From NCBI GenBank assembly GCA_902614125.1, contig CACMJW010000001.1, positions 1 to 64,000 on the forward strand: a stretch of DNA of 64,000 bases, read 5' to 3'. This document shows positions 42,555 to 51,998 of this stretch, piece after piece. Source of the DNA: an uncultured Pelagibacteraceae bacterium (lineage in GTDB: Bacteria; Pseudomonadota; Alphaproteobacteria; Pelagibacterales; Pelagibacteraceae). The translations under genes and the position numbers were made by a program. Within the stretch, counting starts at the first letter, position 1. The number at the start of each line of letters is the position of its first letter. Below the pieces are notes generated by a model. It saw nothing but the letters and a program-made list of their open reading frames with translations. It was not told where the DNA came from and searched no databases.

Positions 42555-43382
42555 ATGAGTATAGAAAACATTATAAATGAAGCTTGGGAGAAAAGAGATC
42601 AAGTAAATCAAGACTCTGATCAAAATTTAAAAGATACGGTTAATCAAATTATTGATGATCTAGATAGTGGAAAAGTAAGAGTAGCTGAAAAAATAAATGG
42701 TGAATGGGTTACACATCAACATATTAAAAAAGCTATTATGCTAAGTTTCAGAATGTATCCAATGGAAAACTTAAATGGCCCATACAGTAGTTGGTATGAT
42801 AAAGCCCACTTATTAAAAGGAAAGACAGCTGGCTGGACAAAAGAAGATCATGAGAAAGCTGGATTTAGAATGGTACCTAATTCTCCAGTAAGAAAAGGTT
42901 CTTTTGTTGGAAAGAATGCAGTTTTGATGCCATGCTATGTTAACATTGGAGCTTATATTGATGAAGGCACAATGATAGATACTTTTGCAAGAGCTGGAAG
43001 CTGTTGTCAGATAGGAAAAAATTGTCATATCTCAGCAGGTAGTGGCGTTGGTGGTGTACTAGAACCAGCACAAGCATTACCAACAATTATTGAGGATAAT
43101 GTTTTCTTAGGTGCAATGTCAGAAGTGGTCGAAGGAGTTATTGTAGGTGAGGGTTCAGTTTTAAGTATGGGGATGTATATAGGTCAATCTACTAAAATAG
43201 TGAATAGAAAAACTGGTGAAATAACATATGGAAAAATTCCACCTTATTCAGTAGTTGTCCCGGGCTCATTACCAGATAAAAATAATGCTTCAGCACCCTC
43301 ATTATATTGTGCGGTGATAATTAAACAGGTTGATGAAAAAACAAGATCAAAAACATCTATCAACGATCTTTTAAGAGAATAA
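42555..43382 (+). CDS. dapD: 2,3,4,5-Tetrahydropyridine-2,6-dicarboxylate N-succinyltransferase
   Basis: 275 residues. It succinylates tetrahydrodipicolinate in the lysine/diaminopimelate pathway. The left-handed beta helix shows hexapeptide repeats, and family blocks include VGKNAVLMPCYVNIGAYID, GTMIDTFARAGSCCQIG and SAGSGVGGVLEPAQALP. The C-terminal PPYSVVVPGSLP is also typical. It is paired with dapE (1-base gap), so the succinylase branch is encoded together. Confidence 0.96.
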   Translation: MSIENIINEAWEKRDQVNQDSDQNLKDTVNQIIDDLDSGKVRVAEKINGEWVTHQHIKKAIMLSFRMYPMENLNGPYSSWYDKAHLLKGKTAGWTKEDHEKAGFRMVPNSPVRKGSFVGKNAVLMPCYVNIGAYIDEGTMIDTFARAGSCCQIGKNCHISAGSGVGGVLEPAQALPTIIEDNVFLGAMSEVVEGVIVGEGSVLSMGMYIGQSTKIVNRKTGEITYGKIPPYSVVVPGSLPDKNNASAPSLYCAVIIKQVDEKTRSKTSINDLLRE

Positions 43383-43383
43383 A

Positions 43384-44541
43384 ATGTTAAGACTAAATGA
43401 ACTTCAATTAGCTAAGGAGCTAATTAGATTTCCTTCTGTAACGCCAGTTGATGCAGGTGTAATGAGTTTTCTTGAAAAAAAATTAAAAAAACTTGGATTT
43501 AAAACAAAAATACTTGAATTTAAGGAAAAAAATACAAAACCTGTAAAAAATCTTTACGCAAGACTTGGAAACAAAAGTCCAAATTTTTGCTATGCAGGCC
43601 ATTTGGATGTGGTTCCAGCTGGAAATTTAAATGATTGGACGGTAAATCCGTTCAAACCATCTATTAAAAACGGTCATTTAATCGGTAGAGGTGCCAATGA
43701 TATGAAAAGCTCTATTGCAGCATTTGTTACAGCTGTAAGTAAATTTATTCAAAAAAATAAAAAATTTAATGGCTCCATTAGTCTGCTGATTACTGGAGAT
43801 GAAGAAGGTGTTGCAATTAATGGAACTAAAAAAGTTGTAGAATATTTAAAAAAGAAAAAAGAAAAAATAAATTTTTGTTTAGTTGGCGAGCCAACTAATC
43901 CAAATAAACTTGGAGAGATGATTAAAATCGGTCGAAGAGGTAGTATAACTGGGAAACTAACTGTCATTGGGATACAAGGTCATGTCGCTTATCCAAACAG
44001 AGCAAATAATCCATCAACAGCTCTAGTTCAAATTCTTAAAGAATTAAAAGGAATTAAATTTGATAAAGGAACAAAAGATTTTCAACCTACAAACTTAGAA
44101 ATAACTAAAATTAATATTGATAATTTGGCTGACAATGTAATTCCTGGTTTAGCATACGCTAGCTTCAATATTAGATTTAATAATAAACATTCATCTAATA
44201 CGTTGAAGAGTAAAATTAATAAAATTGTTAAAAAAATTTGTAATAAAAATAAATCAAAATATAAAATTGAATATAATGTTTCTGGTGAAGCTTTTTTAAC
44301 CAGTCCAAATGAGACTACCTATATGATTCAAAATACAATAAAAAAAATAACAAAAATTAAACCTAAGCTATCAACAACTGGTGGTACATCTGATGCAAGA
44401 TTTATTCGAAAGATTTCTCCATGCTTAGAATTTGGTTTAGTGGGAAAAACAATGCACAAAGTGGATGAAGTTGTTGCGCTAAAAGATTTAAAAAAATTAA
44501 CTTTAATATACTCAAATATTTTAGAAAATTATTTTAAGTGA
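43384..44541 (+). CDS. dapE: Succinyl-diaminopimelate desuccinylase
   Basis: 385 residues. It removes succinate from N-succinyl-LL-DAP using zinc. The M20 metallopeptidase motifs are YAGHLDVVPAG (His and Asp ligands), RGANDMKSSIAAFV, TGDEEG and CLVGEPTN. C-terminal TGGTSDARF and KTMHKVDE carry the remaining ligands. Length is normal. It follows dapD by one base, and the GTG start of the next gene overlaps its stop by 4 bases. Confidence 0.95.
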   Translation: MLRLNELQLAKELIRFPSVTPVDAGVMSFLEKKLKKLGFKTKILEFKEKNTKPVKNLYARLGNKSPNFCYAGHLDVVPAGNLNDWTVNPFKPSIKNGHLIGRGANDMKSSIAAFVTAVSKFIQKNKKFNGSISLLITGDEEGVAINGTKKVVEYLKKKKEKINFCLVGEPTNPNKLGEMIKIGRRGSITGKLTVIGIQGHVAYPNRANNPSTALVQILKELKGIKFDKGTKDFQPTNLEITKINIDNLADNVIPGLAYASFNIRFNNKHSSNTLKSKINKIVKKICNKNKSKYKIEYNVSGEAFLTSPNETTYMIQNTIKKITKIKPKLSTTGGTSDARFIRKISPCLEFGLVGKTMHKVDEVVALKDLKKLTLIYSNILENYFK

Positions 44542-45467
44542 AAACTGGTCTAATTACTTCAGATACTTATCAAAATCATAACACTGGAGAAGGACATCCA
44601 GAAAAAATAGATCGTGTTACGGGTGTAATAGAAAATTTTAAAAAATTAAATAACAAAAACCTTGTTTGGAAAAAACCATCAAATTTTGATCAGTCCATTT
44701 TAATTAAAACTCATACAAAGGATTATATTAAACAAGTTAACTTATCTTTTCCTCAAAGTGGTTTAAAATTTCTTGACGGTGATACAGTTGTCTCTCCAGG
44801 TAGTAAAGATGCAACAAAAGATGCGGTAGGATCAATCATATCAGCAATAGATGGTGTTGAAAGAAAAGAATTTAAAAACGCTTTTTGCTGTGTAAGGCCT
44901 CCTGGACATCATGCTGAAAAAGAGAAAGCCATGGGATTTTGTATATTTAATAATGTTGCAGTTGGAGCAAATTACTTAATAGAGAAATACAAATATAAAA
45001 AAATTGCTATCATTGATTTTGATGTACATCATGGAAACGGTACTCAAGATATTTTTTATAATGACAAAAATGTTTTATATATATCCACCCATCAGTATCC
45101 CTACTATCCAGGTTCTGGCTCAGAGAAAGAAAATGGAAAATATAATAATGTTCTTAATATTCCTCTAGAAGCGGGCACTACTGGGAATGAGTATCTTAAT
45201 GCTTACGAAAAAGTTTTAGATAAATTAAAAGAGTTTAAACCAGAATTTTTACTATTTTCAGCAGGATTTGATGCACATATTGATGATCCACTTGCTCAAT
45301 TAAGATTAAGTTCAGAGGACTTTTATAAGATTACAAAAAGAACATTGGAAGTTTCAAAACCTTTTTGTAACGGAAATATTGTATCTATACTCGAAGGTGG
45401 ATATGACCTTAGGGCCCTTCAAAAAAGTACTCAACGTCATGTAGATGCACTTATCGAATTTAATTGA
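44538..45467 (+). CDS. Histone deacetylase-like amidohydrolase (class II/AcuC-like)
   Basis: 309 residues. Zinc amidohydrolase motifs are RPPGHHAEKEKAMGFC with the His pair, IDFDVHHGNGTQ with zinc-binding Asp and His, and SAGFDAHIDDP with the third ligand. Bacterial members act on acetyl-lysine in proteins or on acetylpolyamines; the substrate here is unknown. The start is GTG at 44538, overlapping the dapE stop. A SET-domain gene follows after 32 bases, an unusual pairing. Confidence 0.92.
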   Translation: MKTGLITSDTYQNHNTGEGHPEKIDRVTGVIENFKKLNNKNLVWKKPSNFDQSILIKTHTKDYIKQVNLSFPQSGLKFLDGDTVVSPGSKDATKDAVGSIISAIDGVERKEFKNAFCCVRPPGHHAEKEKAMGFCIFNNVAVGANYLIEKYKYKKIAIIDFDVHHGNGTQDIFYNDKNVLYISTHQYPYYPGSGSEKENGKYNNVLNIPLEAGTTGNEYLNAYEKVLDKLKEFKPEFLLFSAGFDAHIDDPLAQLRLSSEDFYKITKRTLEVSKPFCNGNIVSILEGGYDLRALQKSTQRHVDALIEFN

Positions 45468-45499
45468 TTAATTAATTCATATATCTAAATAGAAACTTA

Positions 45500-45979
45500 A
45501 TGAAATTGTACAAAATTAAAAAATCTGACATCGATAAAAAAGGTAAAGGTCTTTATGCATCAAAGAATATTAAAGCTGGAACAAAAATAATAGATTACAT
45601 AGGAAAAATAGTTACCAATAAACAAATCGATGAGTCAGATAAATATGATAATTCAAAGCCCATTTATCTTTTCACTCTAAACAAGAGATATACTCTGGAT
45701 GGAGATTTCTCTTGGAACATTGCAGGATTAATAAATCATTCATGTGAAAATAATTGTGAATATGAGGGAAAAGGTTTGAAAATATGGGTTACCGCTATCA
45801 AAGATATTAAAAAAGGTGAAGAGCTGACTTGTGACTATGGGTTCGGATATGACAAAGATTACAGGCAGTTTCCTTGTAAATGTAGATCAAAAAATTGTTG
45901 TGGTTACATAGTTAGAGCAGAGTCAAGATGGAGAATAAATAAAAAATTTGCAATGAGTAATAAAAAAGTTAATAGCTAA
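45500..45979 (+). CDS. SET-domain protein-lysine methyltransferase-like protein
   Basis: 159 residues, nearly all SET domain. Conserved pieces are GLYASKNIKAGTKIIDYIG, INHSCENNCEY (NHSCxPN-like, AdoMet and catalytic region) and GEELTCDYGF. A post-SET zinc cluster CKCRSKNCCG follows. Such enzymes transfer methyl groups to lysine side chains; the target here is unknown. Small stand-alone SET proteins occur in scattered bacteria. The end overlaps truA by 11 bases in convergent orientation. Confidence 0.92.
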   Translation: MKLYKIKKSDIDKKGKGLYASKNIKAGTKIIDYIGKIVTNKQIDESDKYDNSKPIYLFTLNKRYTLDGDFSWNIAGLINHSCENNCEYEGKGLKIWVTAIKDIKKGEELTCDYGFGYDKDYRQFPCKCRSKNCCGYIVRAESRWRINKKFAMSNKKVNS

Positions 45980-46709
45980 CCTTCTCTAAATAAAGCCCAT
46001 GTGCTGGGGCTAGTGGTGCACAATTTTTTCTATCTTTTGAATTAAAGACATCTTCAAATTTTTTTAAATTCCATTTATTTTCAGATAAATATTTTAATGA
46101 CCCTACCATTGATCTTACCTGGCTTTTTAAAAAGGACTGGGATTTTATTCTTATTTTAATTTGTTTTTTTGATTTTAAAATTTGTATTTTTTTTATAGTT
46201 CTTATAGGACTTTTCGCACCACAGTTTGCAGCTCTGAAGGTAGAGAAATTGTGTGTTCCAACTAATTTTTTAGCACCTTTTTTCATCAAATTAAGATCTA
46301 ATTTATTTCGGATATTCCATTCTCTATTATAATTTATTGTTGACGGAGATTGATCATTTCTAATTATATATAAATAAGTTCTCTCTTTTGCAGAAAATCT
46401 TGAATGAAAATTATTTTTTTTTAAATTAATTTTAAGAATTGAAATATTTTTTTTATTTAGAAAAAAATTAAGAGATTTAACTAATTTATTAATATCTTTT
46501 AATTTATTTTGACAGTCAAAGTGGGCTGATTGTTCTAAAGCATGAACACCCTTATCGGTTCTTCCAGATCCGTGAAGTTTAATATTTTCCTTTAATAGTT
46601 TTGAAATAACATTTTGAATTGTTTTTTGAATTGAATTTCCCTTTTTCTGGGTTTGCCAACCAATATATGAGGTACCAACGTATTCTATGAGTATTTGATA
46701 TCTATTCAT
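45969..46709 (-). CDS. truA: tRNA pseudouridine(38-40) synthase TruA
   Basis: 246 residues. It makes pseudouridine in the anticodon stem-loop of many tRNAs. The catalytic Asp lies in GSGRTDKGVHALEQ, and an Arg-rich RSMVGSL block and FEDVF-type C terminus match the family. It overlaps fmt by 8 bases and is followed tail to tail by the SET gene. The truA-fmt-def run is read in the order def, fmt, truA on the minus strand. Confidence 0.95.
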   Translation of the reverse strand: MNRYQILIEYVGTSYIGWQTQKKGNSIQKTIQNVISKLLKENIKLHGSGRTDKGVHALEQSAHFDCQNKLKDINKLVKSLNFFLNKKNISILKINLKKNNFHSRFSAKERTYLYIIRNDQSPSTINYNREWNIRNKLDLNLMKKGAKKLVGTHNFSTFRAANCGAKSPIRTIKKIQILKSKKQIKIRIKSQSFLKSQVRSMVGSLKYLSENKWNLKKFEDVFNSKDRKNCAPLAPAHGLYLEKVSY

Positions 46710-47622
46710 TTTTTAAGATGATCCCTTTTTTTAGTTTGCTACCTAAAAGAAAATCTCCAGTTTTTTGTGGCTTTTTTCCTTCTCTCTGAATTTCAGTTAC
46801 TTTAATTGATTTATTCCCACAAGAGATCGTTAGTTCATCGTCAATTATTAATCCAGGTCTCATAGTAGTTTTTGATAAAGTAGCTCTTAATATTTTGTGC
46901 CTATTATTATCGAAACTAAACCAAGCACCAGGTTTTGGATACAATCCATTTATCTTTGCCAAAATTTCATCAGCTCCATTATTCCAGTTGATTTTACCTT
47001 CGATTTTTTGAATTTTTTTTGCATATGTAGCCATTGAAGAATCTTGCTCTTCAAAATTAGCTTTTTGTTGTAAAATATTTTCAATATTAGTTAATATTTT
47101 TTCGGCAGCCAAATTTGAAAGCCTATCAGCCAAACCCTTAGCATTTTCATTTTCCAATATATCTAAAGGATATTTGTTACAAACTGGACCCTCATCCAAC
47201 TTTGGATTTATTTTCATAATACTTAAGCCTGTAATTTTGTCCATATTGATTAACGATCTTTGTATGGGTGCTGCTCCCCTCCACTTAGGTAGCAAAGATG
47301 CATGAATATTTATAAAACCATTTTTGCTTAAACTTAAAATATCCTTTGAAAGAATTTGTCCATAAGCAACTACAATTGCTAAATCTAAATTTAAAGATTT
47401 TATGTAATCAATTTCTTTTTCAATATTTTCAGGTGTTTTTATTTCAATGCCTAATTCTTCAGATAATAGATGTATAGGAGATTTATTTAATTTATGTCCT
47501 CTATTAGACTTTCTTGGAGGTTGACTGAATACGCAAGATATTTTGAAATTACTTTGATGAATAGATTTTAAGATAGGAACTGCAAAATTAGGGGTCCCTA
47601 AGAAAGCTATTTTTTTATCCAT
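46702..47622 (-). CDS. fmt: Methionyl-tRNA formyltransferase
   Basis: 306 residues. It formylates initiator Met-tRNA. Motifs: AFLGTPNFAVPIL at the start, HASLLPKWRGAAPIQRSLI with the catalytic Asn/His region, and a smaller C-terminal domain (about 205-306) with NGLYPKPGAWF. It lies between def and truA with overlaps of 8 bases (truA) and a 3-base gap (def), a normal def-fmt arrangement. Confidence 0.96.
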   Translation of the reverse strand: MDKKIAFLGTPNFAVPILKSIHQSNFKISCVFSQPPRKSNRGHKLNKSPIHLLSEELGIEIKTPENIEKEIDYIKSLNLDLAIVVAYGQILSKDILSLSKNGFINIHASLLPKWRGAAPIQRSLINMDKITGLSIMKINPKLDEGPVCNKYPLDILENENAKGLADRLSNLAAEKILTNIENILQQKANFEEQDSSMATYAKKIQKIEGKINWNNGADEILAKINGLYPKPGAWFSFDNNRHKILRATLSKTTMRPGLIIDDELTISCGNKSIKVTEIQREGKKPQKTGDFLLGSKLKKGIILKNE

Positions 47623-47625
47623 TTA

Positions 47626-48150
47626 TCAAACAATAATTCTATCGGGCTTCTCTTTATGTTTTGAAAGCTTTTTGATAATCATTGTTTTTTTTAATTTTGA
47701 TAAATAATCTATAAATAGTATTCCCTCTAAATGATCCATTTCATGTTGGATACATGTTGCCAACAAACCCTCTGCATTCAAAACTTTTTTTTTACCGTTA
47801 TAATCTAAATATTCAACATCACATTTTTTTGGGCGATCAATTTCTGCAAAATAATTTGGAACTGATAAGCAACCTTCTTCATATGTTGAAAGTTCAGTAT
47901 TTTTATTTTTGATAACTGGATTTACAAAGTACAAAGGATTTTTTTTTTCTTCACCTTTAGAAATATCCATAACAATAATCCTCTTTGGTATACCTATTTG
48001 AATTGCGGCTAACCCTATTCCATTTGCAGCGTACATTGTGTCTAGCATATCATCCATCAATTTCTGTTCATCTCTACCAACCGAAATTACATCTTTGGAT
48101 TTTTGCCTTAATATTTTATTAGGTTCTGTGATTATCGTTTTAATTGACAT
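47626..48150 (-). CDS. def: Peptide deformylase
   Basis: 174 residues. It removes the formyl group from new proteins using iron or zinc. The three motifs are GIGLAAIQIGI (GxGxAAxQ), EEGCLSVP (EGCLS, Cys ligand) and CIQHEMDHLEG (HExxH, catalytic Glu). Length is typical. It partners fmt immediately downstream. Confidence 0.96.
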   Translation of the reverse strand: MSIKTIITEPNKILRQKSKDVISVGRDEQKLMDDMLDTMYAANGIGLAAIQIGIPKRIIVMDISKGEEKKNPLYFVNPVIKNKNTELSTYEEGCLSVPNYFAEIDRPKKCDVEYLDYNGKKKVLNAEGLLATCIQHEMDHLEGILFIDYLSKLKKTMIIKKLSKHKEKPDRIIV

Positions 48151-48170
48151 AACTAATTTTATAACAAATT

Positions 48171-49907
48171 TTAGACTTTTAAAGGCAGAACTTTTAGTAA
48201 AATTTCATTCCTCAAATCTACCAGTTTTAATTCATTCAAAATACTTACAATGTAATCTACAGATTCTATGCCAAGATCTTCTAAATTATCTTCTCCAATA
48301 ATTTCAGAAATTTTTAAAAGTACTAATCCAGTTTCTCCATTTACAATCATGGTATTTATTTCAGATGGTAAATTATTGTTGTAATCATACAACTTTTGAT
48401 ATTTTCTCAATATTTGAACTCCGTCTGATTTTAGTGACTCTACTGCAATTATATCCTTTAAAGAAAAAACATATTTTTTGTTTTTTTTTATTTTTTTGAG
48501 TAAATCATTGGTCTCCTTTTCTACCTGGGGAAGGCTTGTTTTATTTTGAAAATAGTTCAAAACTTTTGATTGATGAAAAACTTTATTATTCAATTTAATT
48601 TTGAGCTCAGCAAGTTTCTCTGGCTCTTTATTTTTCATAAAAAAAGTTGTGTAATTTGAGGGTATTTCATCCTCTGGGATATTTTTTAAAAGACTTGCAA
48701 GTTTTTCATCAAAAGCATTAGGTAGATTTGATTGATCAAATGATTTTTTTATTAAAGAAAGCAAATTTAATTTCTTAGGGATTTCGCTGGTCAATAATAA
48801 TCTTTGATATAATAATGCTCTTGCTTCGTAATCTTCAAGCAGTTTATATGCATTTCTATAATTTAGTAGTTGATTGATATCAAATTGAAATCTCATATAT
48901 AATTTAAACAAATCTTCTTCTTTGTAAACTTCATCGTTAGTTGCTATCTCAATTAATTTAATTTGTTCTTCATTATCTATATCAACAAACTCTGCATTTT
49001 TAAGTAAATTGGATGTCGCTAAATAGTTCCATATGAATTTAGGAGTTTCAATTTTGGGTTCATACTCAAAATTCTTGATAGTTTTGTGGGATAAATGAAA
49101 ATAAAGAATATTTTTTTCTGATAGTTCTTCATTTGATTTTTTATAACCCATTAAAATATTAAATTTATTTACGAAAAATTTATCTAGATCTCCAAGTTCA
49201 GTTTTAAGATCGAACAATAATTGTGCTTCGTCTCTCCTATCTTGATGTATTAAACAATACATTTTAAAATTTGTGAGGTAATCGCTAGAAATTAAATTTG
49301 TTATCTCAAATATTTCACATGATTTATCTAACTGAGAGTTTGACAAATAATGGTCCGTATAAAATTTAATTAATTTTTCACCCTCAATTAAATTTGGGTT
49401 TTTAATTAAAAATTCTTTTATTAAATCGAAATTTTCTTTTTTAATTAAATAATCAAACTTAAAGTCCAAAAATTCTTTTGAGGAAATATTTGTATTTGGA
49501 ATGTAAGAGTTTGTTAATAATGCAATATCAAGAATCTTTTCTGAAAATTTTGACAAATCCTTTGAAGTTAAATTTTTTAAAATGCTTTTGATATCTTCTC
49601 CATTGCTATTTGACCACATATCTATTGATAGTCCATTTTCTTCAGGATCATATAAACCAGCTAGTTTAATGTCTGATACACTTAAGGAGTTGTTTACTAA
49701 TATTTTTTCGTTTTGTTGTTCAATTTTTATTCCTTGAATAACATTAGTACTATCTTCATTTTTATTTTGAATTATAGATTGATCTTCGGGGATTTCCTTT
49801 TTTTCAATATTCCAAATGTCTACTGGCTCATTGGCTTTTATATTATTTATTGGATTACAAACTAAAAATACAAAAAAGAAACTACTTAATTGTTTTAAAA
49901 TTTTCAT
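48171..49907 (-). CDS. Secreted helical (TPR-like) protein of unknown function
   Basis: 578 residues. An N-terminal signal sequence (ILKQLSSFFFVFLVCNPINN then a likely cleavage near KANEP) is followed by an acidic region and then mostly alpha-helical sequence resembling an irregular helical-repeat solenoid. No enzyme motif is seen. It probably lives in the periplasm. The gene lies 20 bases before def and its start overlaps the small membrane protein by 26 bases. I recognise no named family. Confidence 0.8.
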   Translation of the reverse strand: MKILKQLSSFFFVFLVCNPINNIKANEPVDIWNIEKKEIPEDQSIIQNKNEDSTNVIQGIKIEQQNEKILVNNSLSVSDIKLAGLYDPEENGLSIDMWSNSNGEDIKSILKNLTSKDLSKFSEKILDIALLTNSYIPNTNISSKEFLDFKFDYLIKKENFDLIKEFLIKNPNLIEGEKLIKFYTDHYLSNSQLDKSCEIFEITNLISSDYLTNFKMYCLIHQDRRDEAQLLFDLKTELGDLDKFFVNKFNILMGYKKSNEELSEKNILYFHLSHKTIKNFEYEPKIETPKFIWNYLATSNLLKNAEFVDIDNEEQIKLIEIATNDEVYKEEDLFKLYMRFQFDINQLLNYRNAYKLLEDYEARALLYQRLLLTSEIPKKLNLLSLIKKSFDQSNLPNAFDEKLASLLKNIPEDEIPSNYTTFFMKNKEPEKLAELKIKLNNKVFHQSKVLNYFQNKTSLPQVEKETNDLLKKIKKNKKYVFSLKDIIAVESLKSDGVQILRKYQKLYDYNNNLPSEINTMIVNGETGLVLLKISEIIGEDNLEDLGIESVDYIVSILNELKLVDLRNEILLKVLPLKV

Positions 49908-50067
49908 TAGGTATTACTTTTTCAATTTTTTTATTTGGTGCTGGAAAATCAACTTTGGCAATAAGAACAATTCCAATAAAAAGAACAATTACTACTAAAA
50001 TAAGTTTAATTAAAAATTTACCTATTGCAAATATTCCACCTGTGCTTGTTTTTTTTGTGAATTGCAT
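49882..50067 (-). CDS. Small single-pass membrane protein
   Basis: 61 residues. One hydrophobic segment (FLIKLILVVIVLFIGIVLIA) is followed by a short outer tail VDFPAPNKKIEKVIPNE. The pattern (short N terminus, one helix, Pro-containing tail ending in charged residues) recalls small alphaproteobacterial membrane proteins of unknown role. Its end overlaps the secreted protein's start by 26 bases, which suggests co-translation. The other strand carries aroK 56 bases away. Confidence 0.62.
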   Translation of the reverse strand: MQFTKKTSTGGIFAIGKFLIKLILVVIVLFIGIVLIAKVDFPAPNKKIEKVIPNENFKTIK

Positions 50068-50123
50068 ATAGTTTAAGTAATTTCAGAATAAGACATATTT
50101 GTGTTTTTTCAATATAGAAACCT

Positions 50124-50636
50124 ATGAAATCAAAAAAAAACATCGTTTTAGTCGGTATGATGGGAGCTGGAAAATCCTCAATTGGAAAATTATTATCCAA
50201 GAAAATTGGATTTGATTTTGTTGATATCGATAAATTGATAGAAGAAAAAGAAGAAAAAACTATTGTAGAAATATTTAGAATAAATGGTGAAAAGTATTTT
50301 AGAGATTTAGAGGAAAAGATTTCAATAGAAAAATTAAAAAATACTAATCAAGTGATTGCCTTAGGTGGAGGTGCATATTTAAATAGAAATATCAGAAAAC
50401 AAACTTTAGCTAAATCAACTAGTTTTTGGTTAAACTGGAACTCATCTACACTAATAAAAAGAATTAAAGATAATAAAAAAAGACCTTTAGTTTTAAATTT
50501 AAAAATAAATGAGATAAAGAAATTAATAGATGAAAGATCAAAAATATATATTTCGTCTGATTATAAAATTAATTGTGATAAGCTTGATAAATTTGAAATT
50601 GTAAAAAAAATAAAAGATATATATGAAGGCTCATAA
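50124..50636 (+). CDS. aroK: Shikimate kinase
   Basis: 170 residues. It phosphorylates shikimate in aromatic amino acid synthesis. The P-loop is LVGMMGAGKSSIGK, followed by FVDIDKLIEE (shikimate-binding Asp) and IALGGGAYLN (GGGxxL). It overlaps aroB by 14 bases. Together with aroA at the left, the chorismate genes are split over two loci. Confidence 0.95.
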   Translation: MKSKKNIVLVGMMGAGKSSIGKLLSKKIGFDFVDIDKLIEEKEEKTIVEIFRINGEKYFRDLEEKISIEKLKNTNQVIALGGGAYLNRNIRKQTLAKSTSFWLNWNSSTLIKRIKDNKKRPLVLNLKINEIKKLIDERSKIYISSDYKINCDKLDKFEIVKKIKDIYEGS

Positions 50637-51729
50637 TCTAAGTATTAATACTAAAACAAAAAAATATTCTATTTTTATTGGTTCAAATTTAATCTCAAAT
50701 ATAAACAGAATTTTTACATCACAAAAATTATCATTTTCTAAAATTTTAATTGTAGTGGACAAGAATGTTCCTATTAAATTTAAAAAAAAATTAATCAGTA
50801 ATATAAAAACTGACCTGAAAAAGATTCATGTATTTAACCCTAGTGAAAAGAACAAAAGTCAAAAAACTGTAGAAATTATTCAAAACATTCTTTTTAAGAA
50901 TAGATTTAATAGGGATGATTGTTTAATTGCATTTGGAGGGGGTATCACTGGAGATGTTGCTGCATATTCTGCAAGCACATATAAAAGAGGTATTAAATTT
51001 GTTAACATTCCCACAACTCTGTTGGCTCAAGTAGATTCCTCTGTAGGTGGAAAAACAGGTATTAATAATTCATATGGCAAAAACCTAATTGGAAGTTTCT
51101 ATCAACCTGACGCTGTGGTATCAGATATAAATTTACTAAAATCATTAAATACCAGGGAAATTATTTGTGGATATGCTGAAATATTAAAAAGTAGTCTATT
51201 AGACAGCTATCAAAGTTTTAACTACTTAGACAAAAATATTAAAGATATTTTAAAGCTTAAAGAGCCATTTATAAACAGTGCTATTCTCAAAAGTTGTAAT
51301 TTAAAAAAAAAAATAGTTCAAAGGGATGAGACAGAGAAAAATTTAAGAAAAGTTTTAAATCTAGGACATACATTTGCACATGCTTATGAAAGTTGTCTAG
51401 GATTTTCAAAAAAACTAAATCATGGTGAGGCAGTTATAATTGGAATTAAGAATTCAATCGAATTTAGTAAAAAGCAAAGTTTAATAAATAACAAATCTTA
51501 TAAGTTTATAAAAAATCATATAAATAAAATACCATTAAATAAAAGTTTTAAATCATTATTTAAGAAAAAAGATATAAATAAAATTATATCCTTTATGAAA
51601 TCTGACAAAAAAAATAGTTCAAAAAAAATTAATTTAATACTATTTAAAAATTTTGGGAAAATAAAAACCGATTTTCAAATCACTGAATTTTCTTTAAAAA
51701 AATTTTTAAATTCGCAGCTAAGTAATTAA
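50623..51729 (+). CDS. aroB: 3-Dehydroquinate synthase
   Basis: 368 residues. It cyclises DAHP to dehydroquinate with NAD and a divalent metal. Motifs: AFGGGITGDVAAYSASTYKR, TLLAQVDSSVGGKTGIN and LNLGHTFAHAYES (zinc-binding His region). Length fits the family. It begins inside aroK (14-base overlap) and ends tail to tail with bolA, overlapping by 12 bases. Confidence 0.96.
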   Translation: MKAHNLSINTKTKKYSIFIGSNLISNINRIFTSQKLSFSKILIVVDKNVPIKFKKKLISNIKTDLKKIHVFNPSEKNKSQKTVEIIQNILFKNRFNRDDCLIAFGGGITGDVAAYSASTYKRGIKFVNIPTTLLAQVDSSVGGKTGINNSYGKNLIGSFYQPDAVVSDINLLKSLNTREIICGYAEILKSSLLDSYQSFNYLDKNIKDILKLKEPFINSAILKSCNLKKKIVQRDETEKNLRKVLNLGHTFAHAYESCLGFSKKLNHGEAVIIGIKNSIEFSKKQSLINNKSYKFIKNHINKIPLNKSFKSLFKKKDINKIISFMKSDKKNSSKKINLILFKNFGKIKTDFQITEFSLKKFLNSQLSN

Positions 51730-51978
51730 AATCTGTAACGAATGTATATATTCTCTCATTTCATTCTCTAATATTTTAAAAATTAGTCTATTAGATTGCA
51801 CTTTATTCATTTTTTTTAGTTTTTCTGACTTAATTTTTAATTTTATATGAAATTTTTTAGGATCATTATTTTTATGATTTTTATGTAAGAAGGATTTATC
51901 TTCTAGATAAATTTCTTCGACTGATTGATTTTCTAAGATTTTTTTTTTTACTATTTCTGAAAGTTGATTAATATCCAT
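51718..51978 (-). CDS. bolA: BolA family protein
   Basis: 86 residues. Divergent, but the class-II KH-like BolA pattern is visible: EDKSFLHKNHKNNDPKKF for the DxSxxH region, HIKLKI for the core strand, and a final EYIHSLQI for IHALxL. BolA proteins work with monothiol glutaredoxins in iron-sulfur trafficking. The order aroB, bolA, J-protein, cobS, cobT is typical in alphaproteobacteria. The gene symbol is used loosely for the family. Confidence 0.82.
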   Translation of the reverse strand: MDINQLSEIVKKKILENQSVEEIYLEDKSFLHKNHKNNDPKKFHIKLKIKSEKLKKMNKVQSNRLIFKILENEMREYIHSLQILIT

Positions 51979-51998
51979 TTAAATAAATATTATACTAC

